39,299 nt of DNA from Oligoflexia bacterium (GCA_019694515.1 JAIBBU010000029.1:1-39299), one strand, 5' to 3'; positions 7,567-16,298 are shown, numbered from the stretch's first letter. Numbers and translations: made by a program. Notes: a model not told the origin generated them from the letters alone.

Positions 7567-10431
7567 TCATTGCAATTTTTCGGCTGGTCCTAAGAGGTTT
7601 TCCATCTCGAGTAACCCGGCATTTACCCGCGAGTGGTCCTTAGAGTAGGCCGCGGTTTCAACGCGGGTCGCAACTTCGAAGAGCTGGGGCATCCCCAAAA
7701 TATTGCAGACTCCTCGAATGCGGTGCAGCCCCGCCGTGAGTGCATCAAAATCACTGTTGGAGAGGGCCAATCTCAGTGCTTCCAGATCGCGCTGCGTATT
7801 GCTCAAAAAAACTGGTTTGATGGCCTCTAGTTCGCTTTCAGGGGTAGTGGCGGCCGGGCCGTCCAGCTTAGCAAGGCCCACTAAGTTCTGCAGCATGCTG
7901 ATTAGCAAGGCGCGTTTAATCGGTTTGGAGATATAGGCGTCGCACCCGGATTCAAGCGCTTTGTCTTGATCTCCCGGCAGCGCATGCGCTGTTACCGCGA
8001 TCAACGGTGTGCGCCGCAGCGCCTGGGCGCTCTCATATGCTCGAATGCGTCGCGCCGTCTCATGTCCATCGAGCAACGGCATCTGGATGTCGAGCAGCGC
8101 GCCATCAAATTTGCCATGCTTGAATTGCTCAAACGCCTGCTCGCCATTTTCGGCGAAGTGAATCTCTATATCAAAACCTTTGAGGAAGGCTTCAATGATG
8201 CGCTGGTTCTCGCGGTGATCCTCGGCCACCAAGATCCGGCGAGTGCCGGAGCGCGCCGCGGCATGAGCAGTTACAGCGGCGTGCGGGTGAAGCGGGGAGC
8301 TCTGGTCAGCGGCCGGCGGTAGACGCAGGCAAAAACTAAAAGTGGTGCCTCTGAGTTGTTCCGATTCTACCCACAACTCGCCCCCGAGCAGAGCTACTAG
8401 CTGCTTAGAGATGCTCAAGCCTAGCCCCGTGCCCCCGTGCTTTCTGGTGCTCGAGCTGTCGGCCTGCGAAAACCGCTCAAAAAGTCTGGGAATTAGCTCC
8501 TGACTGATACCTGGACCGGTATCCGCGACGCTAAACATGACGATCTGTCCGGGGTCGGGGTCGTGCGGCTGCACCCGTAAAGTGACGCTGCCGCGTTCTG
8601 TGAACTTTACTGCATTGCTCAATAGATTCGCCAGCACCTGGCTAATTCGTTTTCGATCGCCCACTACCAACGCAGGCAGCCCAGGATCAATCTCTGTGCG
8701 CAGCTCTAAGCCTTTCTTTTCAGCACTTAACGTCACCAGCCGGGCCGCTTGTTCGCAAGTTTCGCGTAAATTGAAGCGCTCCGTGGCGACCTTCAGGCTG
8801 CCGTTTTCAATCCGAGCCAGATCTAGAATATCATTGATAATCGAGAGCAAATGTTCACCTGAGTCGCGCAGTACCTGCACGTATTCACGCTGCTGCGTCT
8901 CCAGCCGTGTTTCGGCCAGCATCTCCGCCATGCCTAAAATAGCGTTCATGGGGGTGCGGATCTCATGGCTCATGTTAGCCAAAAATTCGCCTTTTGCGCG
9001 AGCTGAGGCCTCCGCTTGTTCCCGGCGCTCGGCCAGCTCAGCCTCGAAGCGTTTGCGCATTGCAATATCCGTCTGCGCCCCGACTAATCGCACAGCCTTG
9101 CCTTGATTGTCCCAAACCGCCTGCGCGCGCCAGCGGAACCACAGATACTCGCCGTTCTTGCTGCGTACCCGTGTTTCGACATCGAAGGGGGCGCGCGCGT
9201 CAAGGTGTCGATCGAGCGCCGTCAGTACCGCGCTGCGGTCCTCGGGATGCAGCAGCTCTTTGATGGAATTTTCAGTCGGTGCAAGATCTCCGGGAGTGTA
9301 GCCCAGCTGCTCCAGAAATCTATCACTCCAATGAATCACTCCGCGGGTGCGGTCCCAATCCCAGACCCCATCCGAGGTCCCTTGCATTACCAGACTTAGT
9401 CGTTTGTTGCTTTCGACCAATGCGCCCTGCGCCGCCACAAGATCTTCGGTGATAGCACGTGCTAGCGCCACTGCGCGCTGCCGTGATGTTTGCATCGACC
9501 AGACCAGCAAGGAAAGCAGGGAGGCGCAGATCAGGCCGGTGAAGAAAGTCTTTGAGGGCCCAGTATTACGAAACGAAGCCATGAACGAGGCCGTCGGGCG
9601 AAATTCCAGTGACCAGATCCGGTCGGCAACGGATAGGTTGCGGTTGTCCGTAATTTCACCAGCGGCTTCGTTAAATTGAGCATCGGCAAAGAGCGAGAGC
9701 GGGGCGCCCCGTTCCGAGATATCGGTAATGCGAAAGGTCAGATTCTCCCGGGCGCCTTCGAAAACAGTTTCAAAAAGCCGTGGCAGATTCAATACGGAGA
9801 ATACCCAGCGCGGCTGGTCCTGCACCCCCGATTCAGTATTGGCGGTAATCGGAACGCAGACAAACAGGACCCGCAAACCGAAGGGCCGTTCGCCGATCAC
9901 TAAGGGCGGGGTGATGGCGGTGCGGCCGCTGTGATACGCGTTGAGAGCCGTAGATAAAATAATGGAGCGCGAAAGCAGATCGGCTCCGATTTCGTTATTG
10001 CCGTAGGTGCGAGGCTCAATGGCGCGAACGTATAAGGTGCCATTACGCTCGCCGATCGTCCGGGTGCTGCCTTCCAATGGGGCCAAGTATTCCAGTACTC
10101 CGGTTGAGATGACGGGGGGCACATCAACCTGTCTTACAGCGCTGCGTAAAAAAGCATCCAATACCTCAGCTGGGTGGGTAGGGTTCGACCCCACCATGGC
10201 GCTGAGATTACGCAAGCTCTGTTCGGTTTCGCGCATACGCGAGTAAACCGTATTCTCAACATTTTGAGTTAGTGCCAAGAAGGTGCTGTTGCCCTTGCCC
10301 TCTGCCTGTTTGGTAACCACGATCTCGCCCAACCACGACAGTAGTGCGCCGCAGCAGAAAATGAGGATCGAAGGGACCACGCGCTGCAGAATTGAAATGC
10401 CATCGTGCTCTTCGGGTATTTTGAACGGCAT
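7567..10431 (-). CDS. Hybrid sensor histidine kinase (CHASE-like, PAS, HisKA, HATPase, REC, HPt)
   Basis: This membrane-bound phosphorelay kinase of about 954 residues has TM1 at about 13-35, a large periplasmic CHASE-like sensor to about 295 and TM2 at about 296-316. A PAS/PAC domain follows (about 345-455). HisKA has H489 in MSHEIRTPM. The HATPase carries the NAVKF, DTGPGIS and GGTGLGL boxes. The receiver has D781 in LLDIQMP and a KP lysine, and the C-terminal HPt has H903 in HRIRG. All steps of a His-Asp-His relay are present, in ArcB/BarA order. The frame is open to a GTG at 10470, but ATG 10431 has a close AGGA site 5 nt upstream and is preferred. The likely partner is a free receiver such as the 4613 gene; this is inference. 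The ligand is unknown. Confidence 0.95.
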   Translation of the reverse strand: MPFKIPEEHDGISILQRVVPSILIFCCGALLSWLGEIVVTKQAEGKGNSTFLALTQNVENTVYSRMRETEQSLRNLSAMVGSNPTHPAEVLDAFLRSAVRQVDVPPVISTGVLEYLAPLEGSTRTIGERNGTLYVRAIEPRTYGNNEIGADLLSRSIILSTALNAYHSGRTAITPPLVIGERPFGLRVLFVCVPITANTESGVQDQPRWVFSVLNLPRLFETVFEGARENLTFRITDISERGAPLSLFADAQFNEAAGEITDNRNLSVADRIWSLEFRPTASFMASFRNTGPSKTFFTGLICASLLSLLVWSMQTSRQRAVALARAITEDLVAAQGALVESNKRLSLVMQGTSDGVWDWDRTRGVIHWSDRFLEQLGYTPGDLAPTENSIKELLHPEDRSAVLTALDRHLDARAPFDVETRVRSKNGEYLWFRWRAQAVWDNQGKAVRLVGAQTDIAMRKRFEAELAERREQAEASARAKGEFLANMSHEIRTPMNAILGMAEMLAETRLETQQREYVQVLRDSGEHLLSIINDILDLARIENGSLKVATERFNLRETCEQAARLVTLSAEKKGLELRTEIDPGLPALVVGDRKRISQVLANLLSNAVKFTERGSVTLRVQPHDPDPGQIVMFSVADTGPGISQELIPRLFERFSQADSSSTRKHGGTGLGLSISKQLVALLGGELWVESEQLRGTTFSFCLRLPPAADQSSPLHPHAAVTAHAAARSGTRRILVAEDHRENQRIIEAFLKGFDIEIHFAENGEQAFEQFKHGKFDGALLDIQMPLLDGHETARRIRAYESAQALRRTPLIAVTAHALPGDQDKALESGCDAYISKPIKRALLISMLQNLVGLAKLDGPAATTPESELEAIKPVFLSNTQRDLEALRLALSNSDFDALTAGLHRIRGVCNILGMPQLFEVATRVETAAYSKDHSRVNAGLLEMENLLGPAEKLQ

Positions 10432-10784
10432 CAGAGTCCTATCTTTGTGAACTGGGGGTAAGCTGCGCACGCGGCCAGCCGGCGGCCAAAGCCGGGCGCT
10501 TGATGTCCCACACTGTAAGCTCGCAAAATTGCATAGCGCGATTTTATACCGGGAGTGGAAATAAAGGGCAGATTAAGCCAAAAATACTCGGCGCGGCTCT
10601 TTTTCCCTAGTGACTTCAACAGGTTACCTAGTGCTTCAGGGGGTGCCATTGCATGCCGATAATTAAGGTAAGGATTGGTGTGTTCCGTCAAAGCTGCCCC
10701 CGCAACGCGGGAAGGTAGCGATCGCGTCCTCAGCCCCCGCGTCGAGTTTCTGCGGAAGCGCCGTTTACCCGGAGTTGAGAATAG
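10432..10784. other. 353-bp divergent intergenic region
   Basis: This stretch separates the two kinase genes, which are transcribed away from each other, so it must carry both promoters. It holds the octamer GCCGATAA at 10655-10662 on the plus strand and GC-rich inverted repeats around 10693-10760 that could fold in the leader of the 10785 gene. I see no convincing coding region and could not identify a riboswitch. Confidence 0.5.
10655..10662 (+). promoter_or_regulatory. Possible sigma-28-type -10 element (GCCGATAA)
   Basis: The octamer matches the FliA -10 consensus exactly and lies about 120 nt upstream of the REC-kinase gene. The -35 at 15-nt spacing is only TCAG against TAAA, so the call rests on the -10 and on the same octamer upstream of 20364 and 22715. 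Confidence 0.3.
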
Positions 10785-11912
10785 GTGTCCGAAGTTACCT
10801 CCGACAACGTTTCGGTGCTGGTGGTGGATGACAATCCGCTAATCACAAATATTCTGAAAAGCCTGCTCAGCAGCGAGGGCTATAAGGTCTTTGTATCTGA
10901 AAACGGAGATGAAGCCTTAAACACCCTCGGTAAGAAAACTGTCGATCTGATCATCTGTGACGTCATGATGCCGCAAATGGACGGCTATGAGCTGCACGAA
11001 AAAATACGTAAGAATGCGGAACTATCCCACATCCCATTTGTGTTTTTGACCGCGCTCGGGGACAGCGATGAAATTAGCAAGGGCCATGAGGTGGGGGCGG
11101 ATGACTATGTTGTAAAGCCCTTCGATCCGCGAGAACTGCTGGCATTGGTGAAGGGCAAGGTTACTCGTTCGCGACACCTCAAATCGCTTTCAGAAGAACG
11201 CTATGATTCCTATCGCAAGAAGGTGATTCATACTCTTTCACATGAATTCCGCACCCCGCTTGTGGCGATTAATACCGGCACCGAGCTGCTGATCGACCAA
11301 TCTTCAAAGCTGGATGTGGACAAAGCGCATGGGGTGCTCGAGGCCATTCGCCGCGGCGGACAGCGGCTGGAGAAGCTCGTTAACGATTTTATGATCCTGC
11401 AGCAGATTGAAGCGGGGATTGCCAGGCGTTTATTCGACAATCGAAAAACCAAACGCTTGGTGGGCGAGTTCCTCGGAGATTACCTAGAAAGTCGCAGCAG
11501 CTGGTTTGAACGCGAAAAGTTTACAGTTACCCTGGAAGATCGCACTAACGGCGCGCGCTTTGAAGTTTACGAGGCCCAACTGTGTGATATTTTTGATCGA
11601 CTAATCGGGAATTCGATTAAGTTCAAGCTGACTGACCAGACGATCGAGCTCCTGGCTTACACCGCCGAGGGCGAAATCATGATCGAAGTTCGCGACCGCG
11701 GCATGGGTATGGACGTGCAGCGCATCAAAGAAGCAATCGATGTATTTGGGCAGCTCGACCGCGATAAATTGGAACAGCAGGGGGGCGGCTTGGGGCTGGC
11801 GATCGCCTCGCGCTTCGCGGCGATCCACGGCGGGCGTGTTGAGTTCGAACTTAGACCGGGTGGGGGCACGGTGGTAACGGTAGTTCTGCCCAACTGTCCG
11901 GCTCATTCTTGA
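10785..11912 (+). CDS. Receiver-histidine kinase (REC-HisKA-HATPase), cytoplasmic
   Basis: The protein has 375 residues and no membrane segment. The N-terminal receiver has D59 in ICDVMMP and K111-P112. HisKA follows with H153 in LSHEFRTPL, then a HATPase domain with the GNSIKF N-box, DRGMGMD and GGGLGLA boxes. With a receiver placed before a kinase, it is likely to be controlled by another kinase rather than by its own sensor; the neighbouring hybrid kinase with an HPt domain is the obvious candidate donor, although this is inferred. The GTG start at 10785 is supported by GGAG 10 nt upstream. A GCCGATAA octamer about 120 nt upstream hints at sigma-28 control. Confidence 0.93.
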   Translation: MSEVTSDNVSVLVVDDNPLITNILKSLLSSEGYKVFVSENGDEALNTLGKKTVDLIICDVMMPQMDGYELHEKIRKNAELSHIPFVFLTALGDSDEISKGHEVGADDYVVKPFDPRELLALVKGKVTRSRHLKSLSEERYDSYRKKVIHTLSHEFRTPLVAINTGTELLIDQSSKLDVDKAHGVLEAIRRGGQRLEKLVNDFMILQQIEAGIARRLFDNRKTKRLVGEFLGDYLESRSSWFEREKFTVTLEDRTNGARFEVYEAQLCDIFDRLIGNSIKFKLTDQTIELLAYTAEGEIMIEVRDRGMGMDVQRIKEAIDVFGQLDRDKLEQQGGGLGLAIASRFAAIHGGRVEFELRPGGGTVVTVVLPNCPAHS

Positions 11913-11928
11913 GTAATCGCGCCTAACT

Positions 11929-11942
11929 CATATTTATTACGG
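11929..11942 (+). repeat. 14-bp intergenic element, copy 2 (CATATTTATTACGG)
   Basis: This is the second copy of the motif at 4518-4531, with one mismatch. It lies 17 nt after the REC-kinase stop and about 35 bp upstream of the -35 box of the M16 promoter, a position that would suit an UP element or an activator site. Confidence 0.3.
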
Positions 11943-11976
11943 ACCGTTTTGCAGCGCGGCCTCGCGCAGTGCGGTG

Positions 11977-12005
11977 TTGTGGAGAGTAGCTCGACTCGCT
12001 AATAT
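11977..12005 (+). promoter_or_regulatory. Sigma-70-type promoter of the M16 operon, probably leaderless
   Basis: A -35 TTGTGG (11977-11982) and a -10 TAATAT (12000-12005) are separated by 17 bp. The -10 ends 6 nt before the ATG at 12012, so transcription would start at or next to the start codon, and no ribosome-binding site is present. Confidence 0.5.
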
Positions 12006-12011
12006 CCGCTC

Positions 12012-13514
12012 ATGCTTGCGAGACTAAGACGCCCGCTAATGGGCACCGTTCTTTCGATTCTTTTAACCCCCTTCATACTTTGCGACGCTCGTGCCGATGC
12101 GCGTGAGGCGCTTGATCAGCTTAACCAGAACGTACGCTTCTACCGTTTAGATAACGGCTTGCGGGTTCTGCTCTATCGGCGGGGCGAGGCGCCGGTATTT
12201 TTTGGCTCCGTGATAGCCCGGGTTGGTGGAGTTGATGAGATGCCCGGATACACGGGGATCTCTCACATGTTTGAACATATGGCCTTTAAAGGCACGACCA
12301 CTGTGGGGACCACGGATTATCCGCGGGAGCGGAGGCTGCTCGATCAATTGGAACGCTACATGCAGCGCGAGGCGGCCGGTGAGGAACTGAGCCCTGATGA
12401 TCGCAAGCAGATCGAGGCGATTAACGCCGAACTAGAGACGTTGTGGCATGGCGTTGAATACGACCAAGAGATTGAGCGCCGCGGCGGTCTAAATAACAAT
12501 GCCATGACGACCAAAGATGCTACGAAATACTACGTGGCCTTGCCTCGCAACCAGTTTGAATTCTGGTGCTGGATTGAAGCCGAACGGATTATGCATCCGG
12601 TAATGCGCCAATTTTATAAGGAGCGCGACGTGGTGATGGAAGAGCGCCGCATGCGTTTCGAGAACGATCCCTTCGGAAAGTTATTTGAGACCGTGCTCGG
12701 CGTGGTCTATCATCGCCATCCCTACAGTTACCCAGTTATTGGCTTTGAATCCGATATCCGCACCTTGACTGCTAGTCAGACGGAGAAGTTCAGAGAAAAG
12801 TACTATGTGCCGGGCAATATCGTAATATCGGTGGTGGGTGATGTTAATGCTGACCGTGATATCGAAACGATTAAGAAATACTTTGGCAAGATCCCTACTG
12901 GTCCGGTGCCAGCGGCGCCGCATGCAGTGGAAGCTGAACAGGAGGGTGAGCGCCGCGTTTCGATTGAGCACGATTCTTCTCCTCAGCTGCTAATTGCCTA
13001 TCGTAAGGTTCAGTACCCGCACCCCGATAGTGCCGCTCTCAGTGTGATGTTGGAAGCCATGGTAGGGGGGCGCACTTCACCCTTTTATAAGGAGATCGTG
13101 CAGCGACGCGAAATTGCAACATCGATTGACTACTCGGAGCAGCCGGGCGAGCTCTATCCCAATTTGGCGATGTTTTTTGCGCAGCCTCGTCACCCGCATA
13201 CCAATGCCGAGCTGCTGAAAATATTTGACGAAGAGCTGGATAAATTTAAAAGCAAACCGATCGACTCCGCAGCGCTGGAGATAGTGCGTCGACGGGTGGC
13301 GATGAGCTATCTTAAGAGTCTGAGGTCGAGCGAATCGCTAGCGATGGATCTGGCCTCGAACGAGGCTCTCTATAATGACTGGCGCGTGTCGTCAAAATGG
13401 TTTGATCAATTAATGAGCGTCAGCGCTGCGGACGTGCAGCGCGTGGCCAAACAGTACATGGTGCCCAAAGCCCGCACGATCGGCACAGTCGACCAGCCGG
13501 GAGGTAAGTCATGA
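12012..13514 (+). CDS. M16 zinc metallopeptidase, catalytic subunit, exported
   Basis: The 500-residue protein starts with a Sec signal peptide (about residues 1-30, cut after ADA) and should act in the periplasm. The inverted zinc motif is intact as H85-M-F-E88-H89, and the distal Glu ligand is in VMEE (E210 or E211). Together these make it an active pitrilysin/processing-peptidase-type enzyme. A helical insert of about 50 residues between the motif and the NNNAMTT block is rich in charged residues. It overlaps the next gene, an inactive M16 partner, by 4 bp (ATGA). In two-subunit bacterial M16 enzymes and in mitochondrial MPP, one subunit carries zinc and the other binds substrate, which fits this pair. 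The substrate is unknown. The promoter appears leaderless. Confidence 0.93.
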   Translation: MLARLRRPLMGTVLSILLTPFILCDARADAREALDQLNQNVRFYRLDNGLRVLLYRRGEAPVFFGSVIARVGGVDEMPGYTGISHMFEHMAFKGTTTVGTTDYPRERRLLDQLERYMQREAAGEELSPDDRKQIEAINAELETLWHGVEYDQEIERRGGLNNNAMTTKDATKYYVALPRNQFEFWCWIEAERIMHPVMRQFYKERDVVMEERRMRFENDPFGKLFETVLGVVYHRHPYSYPVIGFESDIRTLTASQTEKFREKYYVPGNIVISVVGDVNADRDIETIKKYFGKIPTGPVPAAPHAVEAEQEGERRVSIEHDSSPQLLIAYRKVQYPHPDSAALSVMLEAMVGGRTSPFYKEIVQRREIATSIDYSEQPGELYPNLAMFFAQPRHPHTNAELLKIFDEELDKFKSKPIDSAALEIVRRRVAMSYLKSLRSSESLAMDLASNEALYNDWRVSSKWFDQLMSVSAADVQRVAKQYMVPKARTIGTVDQPGGKS

Positions 13515-14953
13515 GAAGATTGAAGCCCCTAATCATTTGGCCGGTTCTGGCGCTAGTGCTTTTTGGCTGCGCCCATACCCCGCAGCTGCCTGCAGCCGCG
13601 CCCCGTTCACTAAGTTTTACACCGCGCACACCCGAAGAATGGCGCCTGCCCAATGGCTTAACGGTCCTATGGATTGAGGATCAGGAACTTCCGCTGGTAT
13701 CGGGCAGTTTGTTTCTTAAGGGCGGCTCATTGTGGGAGCCTGCAGCTGAACCCGGGGTGGTTTCAGCTATGGGAGATCTGATGCGGGATGGCGGCGCCGG
13801 CAACCTCGATGCTGATGCGTTAGATCAAACCTTGGAATCTTTGGCCGCTTCGATCGGTTCTGGATTCGATGCTGAAACCGGCTCGGTTTCATTCGGTTGT
13901 TTATCCTCCGACCTCGACCGGGTGTTTGAACTGTTCGCAGAAGTTGCACTGAATCCGCGTTTCGACCAGCCGCGCATCGATCTGTGGCGTACCGGGGCGC
14001 TAGAGGAGCTGAGGAGGCGTAAGGATGATCCGCAGCAGGTTGTGAGCACCGCGCTTAGGCAGGTCATTTATGGAAACTCAGTTTATGGCAAGGTGTTGCG
14101 CTCGCCCGATGTGCAGAGAATTCAGCGGGTGGATCTGCTTCGCGCCCATCGCCAGTTCGTGCGGCCCGATGGCGCCATCCTGGTACTAACGGGCGCCTCC
14201 AGTCGCGAAAGACTGGCGAAGCTGGTTGATAAACACTTCGCAGCCTGGCGCCCGCGCGGTGAAACCTTCAGTAAATATCCGCCCATTAACTACACTCCTA
14301 AGCCAGCGATCTATTTTGTAGAGCTGCCCTTCAAGCAAGCGAGTGTACTGTTGGGAGAGCAGGGGGTCCCAAGGTTAACTCCGGATTATATTGGGATTGA
14401 GATTCTCAATCGGATCTTTGCCGATGGATTTTCGTCCCGTCTAATGATGCGGCTGCGGGAGCAGCTCGGTTTGGTCTATGGAGTGTCCGGTGCAATTAGC
14501 CCGGGCCCGGTGAAGGGTGCGAACTACGTTTTCCTGCAGACTAAGAGTGCGTCAGTGCCGCAGGCAATCTCCGAAGCCATCTCAGAAATTAAACGGCTGC
14601 AAGATCAACCGATCAGCGCTGAAGAGTTGAGCTTCACGCAGGAGCGGGCTCAAAATGGCCATATCTTCAAGTTTGATACCCCGTCGGACCTGCTGCTTCG
14701 TACTGCCAATCAGCGCTTGCTGGGATATCCCGCGGATTACGATCAGACCTACATTCCGAAGATTATGGCAGCTCATCCGGAAGATGTTCAAGCCGTGGCT
14801 CGGAGCCGGTGGGACACGAGCGCCCTGGCCATCGTGGTGGTGGGAGATCGCGGAGCTTATGATGCTTTAAAGAGCGCGCAGAGTGAAAAGGGCTCGGTGC
14901 TGCACGATCTTGAGCTCAAAAAAATCGGCTTCCAAGAGGCCCTGATCTGGTAG
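13511..14953 (+). CDS. M16 peptidase-like lipoprotein, non-catalytic partner
   Basis: The 480-residue protein has a lipoprotein signal peptide with lipobox LFGC (lipidated C20), so it is membrane-anchored. The M16 fold is clear from the N-terminal LPNGL strand and the C-terminal SSRLMMRLREQLGLVYG stretch, which holds the conserved Arg and Tyr that bind substrate. At the place of HxxEH the sequence reads AMGDLM, so the zinc site is lost. It therefore should act as the partner of the catalytic subunit just upstream. The start ATG overlaps the preceding stop (ATGA) and has a strong GGGAGGT site 5 nt upstream. The next gene, an OmpA-like lipoprotein, follows after 8 bp. Whether it is anchored in the inner or outer membrane is not certain; the residue after Cys is Ala, which suits export to the outer membrane. 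Confidence 0.92.
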   Translation: MRRLKPLIIWPVLALVLFGCAHTPQLPAAAPRSLSFTPRTPEEWRLPNGLTVLWIEDQELPLVSGSLFLKGGSLWEPAAEPGVVSAMGDLMRDGGAGNLDADALDQTLESLAASIGSGFDAETGSVSFGCLSSDLDRVFELFAEVALNPRFDQPRIDLWRTGALEELRRRKDDPQQVVSTALRQVIYGNSVYGKVLRSPDVQRIQRVDLLRAHRQFVRPDGAILVLTGASSRERLAKLVDKHFAAWRPRGETFSKYPPINYTPKPAIYFVELPFKQASVLLGEQGVPRLTPDYIGIEILNRIFADGFSSRLMMRLREQLGLVYGVSGAISPGPVKGANYVFLQTKSASVPQAISEAISEIKRLQDQPISAEELSFTQERAQNGHIFKFDTPSDLLLRTANQRLLGYPADYDQTYIPKIMAAHPEDVQAVARSRWDTSALAIVVVGDRGAYDALKSAQSEKGSVLHDLELKKIGFQEALIW

Positions 14954-14961
14954 ATCATTGC

Positions 14962-15681
14962 ATGGTGAAAATTTCCCCCGACCTCAAAGGTAGTTTGGCA
15001 ATTGGTGCGCTTGCGTGGGCGCTCGCTTTCGCGGGTTGTGCGGGACCTACGCCTGGTCCGGATAAGCAGTTCGCGGGTGAGCTCCAGGGGGCGGTCAGCG
15101 GAGCCGGCGCTGGAGCTGTCACCGGCTTCCAAGTTGGGGCCGGGACCGGTCCAGGAGCTGCTGTGGGTGCGGGGGTAGGCGCAGTGGCCGGCGGCATTCG
15201 CGGTTTGATGCAGGACCAAGAAGAGCAGGATCTGCTGGGGCTCGCGGCGGCCACTAGAGAGCAGCGTCGTGTGGCCGTTGCGCATGAGATTCTTGAAGAC
15301 CAATATCGGCGTCGTTTGGAGATGCATCCGACTCGGGAGATATATCCGGCGGATCTGTTCTTCTACGGTGACGAGCTTAAGTTACGGCGCGACGCAGTGC
15401 CGTTGGTACATGAACTGGCGCGCTTAAACAAGACCCGGTTGCCGTGGTCGCGGTTGGCCGTCGTGGTGTACGCCCAAGCTGCCGATAAAAACTCCGAATT
15501 TGCCAAGAAACTGGTCAACGCCCGCTCGAAACAGATCGTTAATGAACTGGTCAGCGGAGGATTGGAGCCGCGCAGGCTGGAGGCGCGCGGCGTACTAGTG
15601 GACGCGCCGCTCTTAGTAGACCCTGCCGATAATCCGGGCCGGTATAACCAGGCGGTTGAACTGCTGCCCTTGGATCGCTAG
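14962..15681 (+). CDS. Lipoprotein with glycine-zipper and degenerate OmpA-like domain
   Basis: The 239-residue protein has a lipobox FAGC (lipidated C26). Residues about 40-80 are rich in Gly and Ala in a glycine-zipper pattern that often inserts in membranes. The C-terminal part (about 120-239) follows the OmpA peptidoglycan-binding layout: an LFFYGDELKL strand, a helix with ARSKQIVNELVSGGL, then RRLEARG and a final YNQAVELL in the place of the usual NRRVEI. The Asp and Arg that normally bind diaminopimelate are not clearly kept, so peptidoglycan binding is uncertain. It lies 8 bp after the M16 pair and ends that operon; it may hold the protease complex at the wall or outer membrane. That role is inference. 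Confidence 0.8.
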   Translation: MVKISPDLKGSLAIGALAWALAFAGCAGPTPGPDKQFAGELQGAVSGAGAGAVTGFQVGAGTGPGAAVGAGVGAVAGGIRGLMQDQEEQDLLGLAAATREQRRVAVAHEILEDQYRRRLEMHPTREIYPADLFFYGDELKLRRDAVPLVHELARLNKTRLPWSRLAVVVYAQAADKNSEFAKKLVNARSKQIVNELVSGGLEPRRLEARGVLVDAPLLVDPADNPGRYNQAVELLPLDR

Positions 15682-15721
15682 AATTAAGGGCGTACAAGCG
15701 GGTTCCAGCATCATATAGTTG

Positions 15722-15745
15722 GGCAGCTGTGGCTGTCTGCCTTTT
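15722..15745 (+). terminator. Weak candidate terminator after the M16 operon
   Basis: GGCAG (15722-15726) and CTGCC (15737-15741) can pair around a 10-nt loop and are followed directly by TTTT. The stem is only 5 bp. It lies 41 nt after the stop of the OmpA-like lipoprotein gene, where a terminator would be expected. Confidence 0.4.
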
Positions 15746-15839
15746 AGAGGCGCTGGGCCCACTTTGAAATTGCTTGTATGCTTGCGGGCTAGCCGCTTTA
15801 GAGCGACGATTATAGGGATTTAGAAAATCGAGGTTGATC

Positions 15840-16151
15840 ATGGCCAAGGAACCAAAAACTAAAGTTAAAACGGATACTAAAGAGACCGCCGAAGCGCCGA
15901 CCATCAGCAGCCGCACCGAGCTAAAGACTTTCCTTACTATGGTCAGAGAGAAGCTCTTTGCGGGCTCTGCGCCCCCAATCTACGCCGTTTCAGCGCTGCA
16001 ATTTGTTTTTAATCACCCCAACGTATACGAGCTTCTTGATAAGAGTAATAAAGAGATCGCTAAGGAGATCTGGGTGAAGCTTAAGCAATCCGGTGTTCAG
16101 GTTAAGAACCCGCCGCTGCTCTTCACTGGGGATGAAGCCGGACAAGAGTAG
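15840..16151 (+). CDS. Small Lys-rich protein of unknown function
   Basis: I do not recognise this 103-residue protein. It has a charged, Lys/Thr-rich N-terminal tail of about 25 residues that is probably disordered, then a compact helical region of about 65 residues with an aromatic and hydrophobic pattern (FLTMVREKLF, YAVSALQFVF, IWVKLKQSG). It has no signal peptide or membrane segment and should be cytoplasmic. The start at ATG 15840 is preferred over the in-frame TTG 6 nt upstream because GAGG lies 6 nt before the ATG. It has its own leader and is followed by a good terminator, so it is probably a single-gene transcript. It converges with the IHF gene. The basic tail could bind nucleic acid, but nothing proves it. 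Confidence 0.75.
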   Translation: MAKEPKTKVKTDTKETAEAPTISSRTELKTFLTMVREKLFAGSAPPIYAVSALQFVFNHPNVYELLDKSNKEIAKEIWVKLKQSGVQVKNPPLLFTGDEAGQE

Positions 16152-16250
16152 GGCTGCTGCTGCGCGCCGCGCTTTCCTGGCTGAAATGACGCCCTGAGCT
16201 GTAATTTTGCGGAGTACTAGCGCGCAGTTGATCGCGCCAACTAATACTCT

Positions 16251-16268
16251 ACCGGCCGCGCCGGTTTT
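16251..16268 (+). terminator. Rho-independent terminator
   Basis: ACCGGC and GCCGGT form a perfect 6-bp stem around a CGC loop, followed by TTT. It lies 100 nt after the small Lys-rich gene and between convergent genes. A second, longer imperfect inverted repeat (AGTTG...CAACT, flanked by AGTA...TACT) lies just before it at about 16214-16248. Confidence 0.65.
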
Positions 16269-16298
16269 CTGCGATGGAAATTAAAAATGGAAAAGGCG

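Noticed and set aside
8537..9106. 189-residue plus-strand frame
   Set aside because: It is antisense to the HisKA and HATPase part of the hybrid kinase; its Ser/Arg-rich content is typical of a shadow frame.
10431..10691. 86-residue minus-strand frame upstream of the hybrid kinase
   Set aside because: It overlaps the divergent promoter region and the kinase start, has no ribosome-binding site and no protein-like pattern.
10680..10760. Leader with CAAAGC...GGTAGCG that recalls part of a GEMM c-di-GMP riboswitch
   Set aside because: The 5' half of the aptamer, with the conserved CAGGGCAAACC and GAAA tetraloop, is absent, so the resemblance is only partial.
14857..15327. 156-residue minus-strand frame across the M16 partner and lipoprotein
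   Set aside because: It is antisense to the lipoprotein's glycine zipper and spans two genes; there is no support for it.
15478..15635. Two further GCCGATAA octamers at about 15480 and 15625
   Set aside because: Both are within the OmpA-like coding region as in-frame Ala-Asp codons, so they are not treated as promoters.
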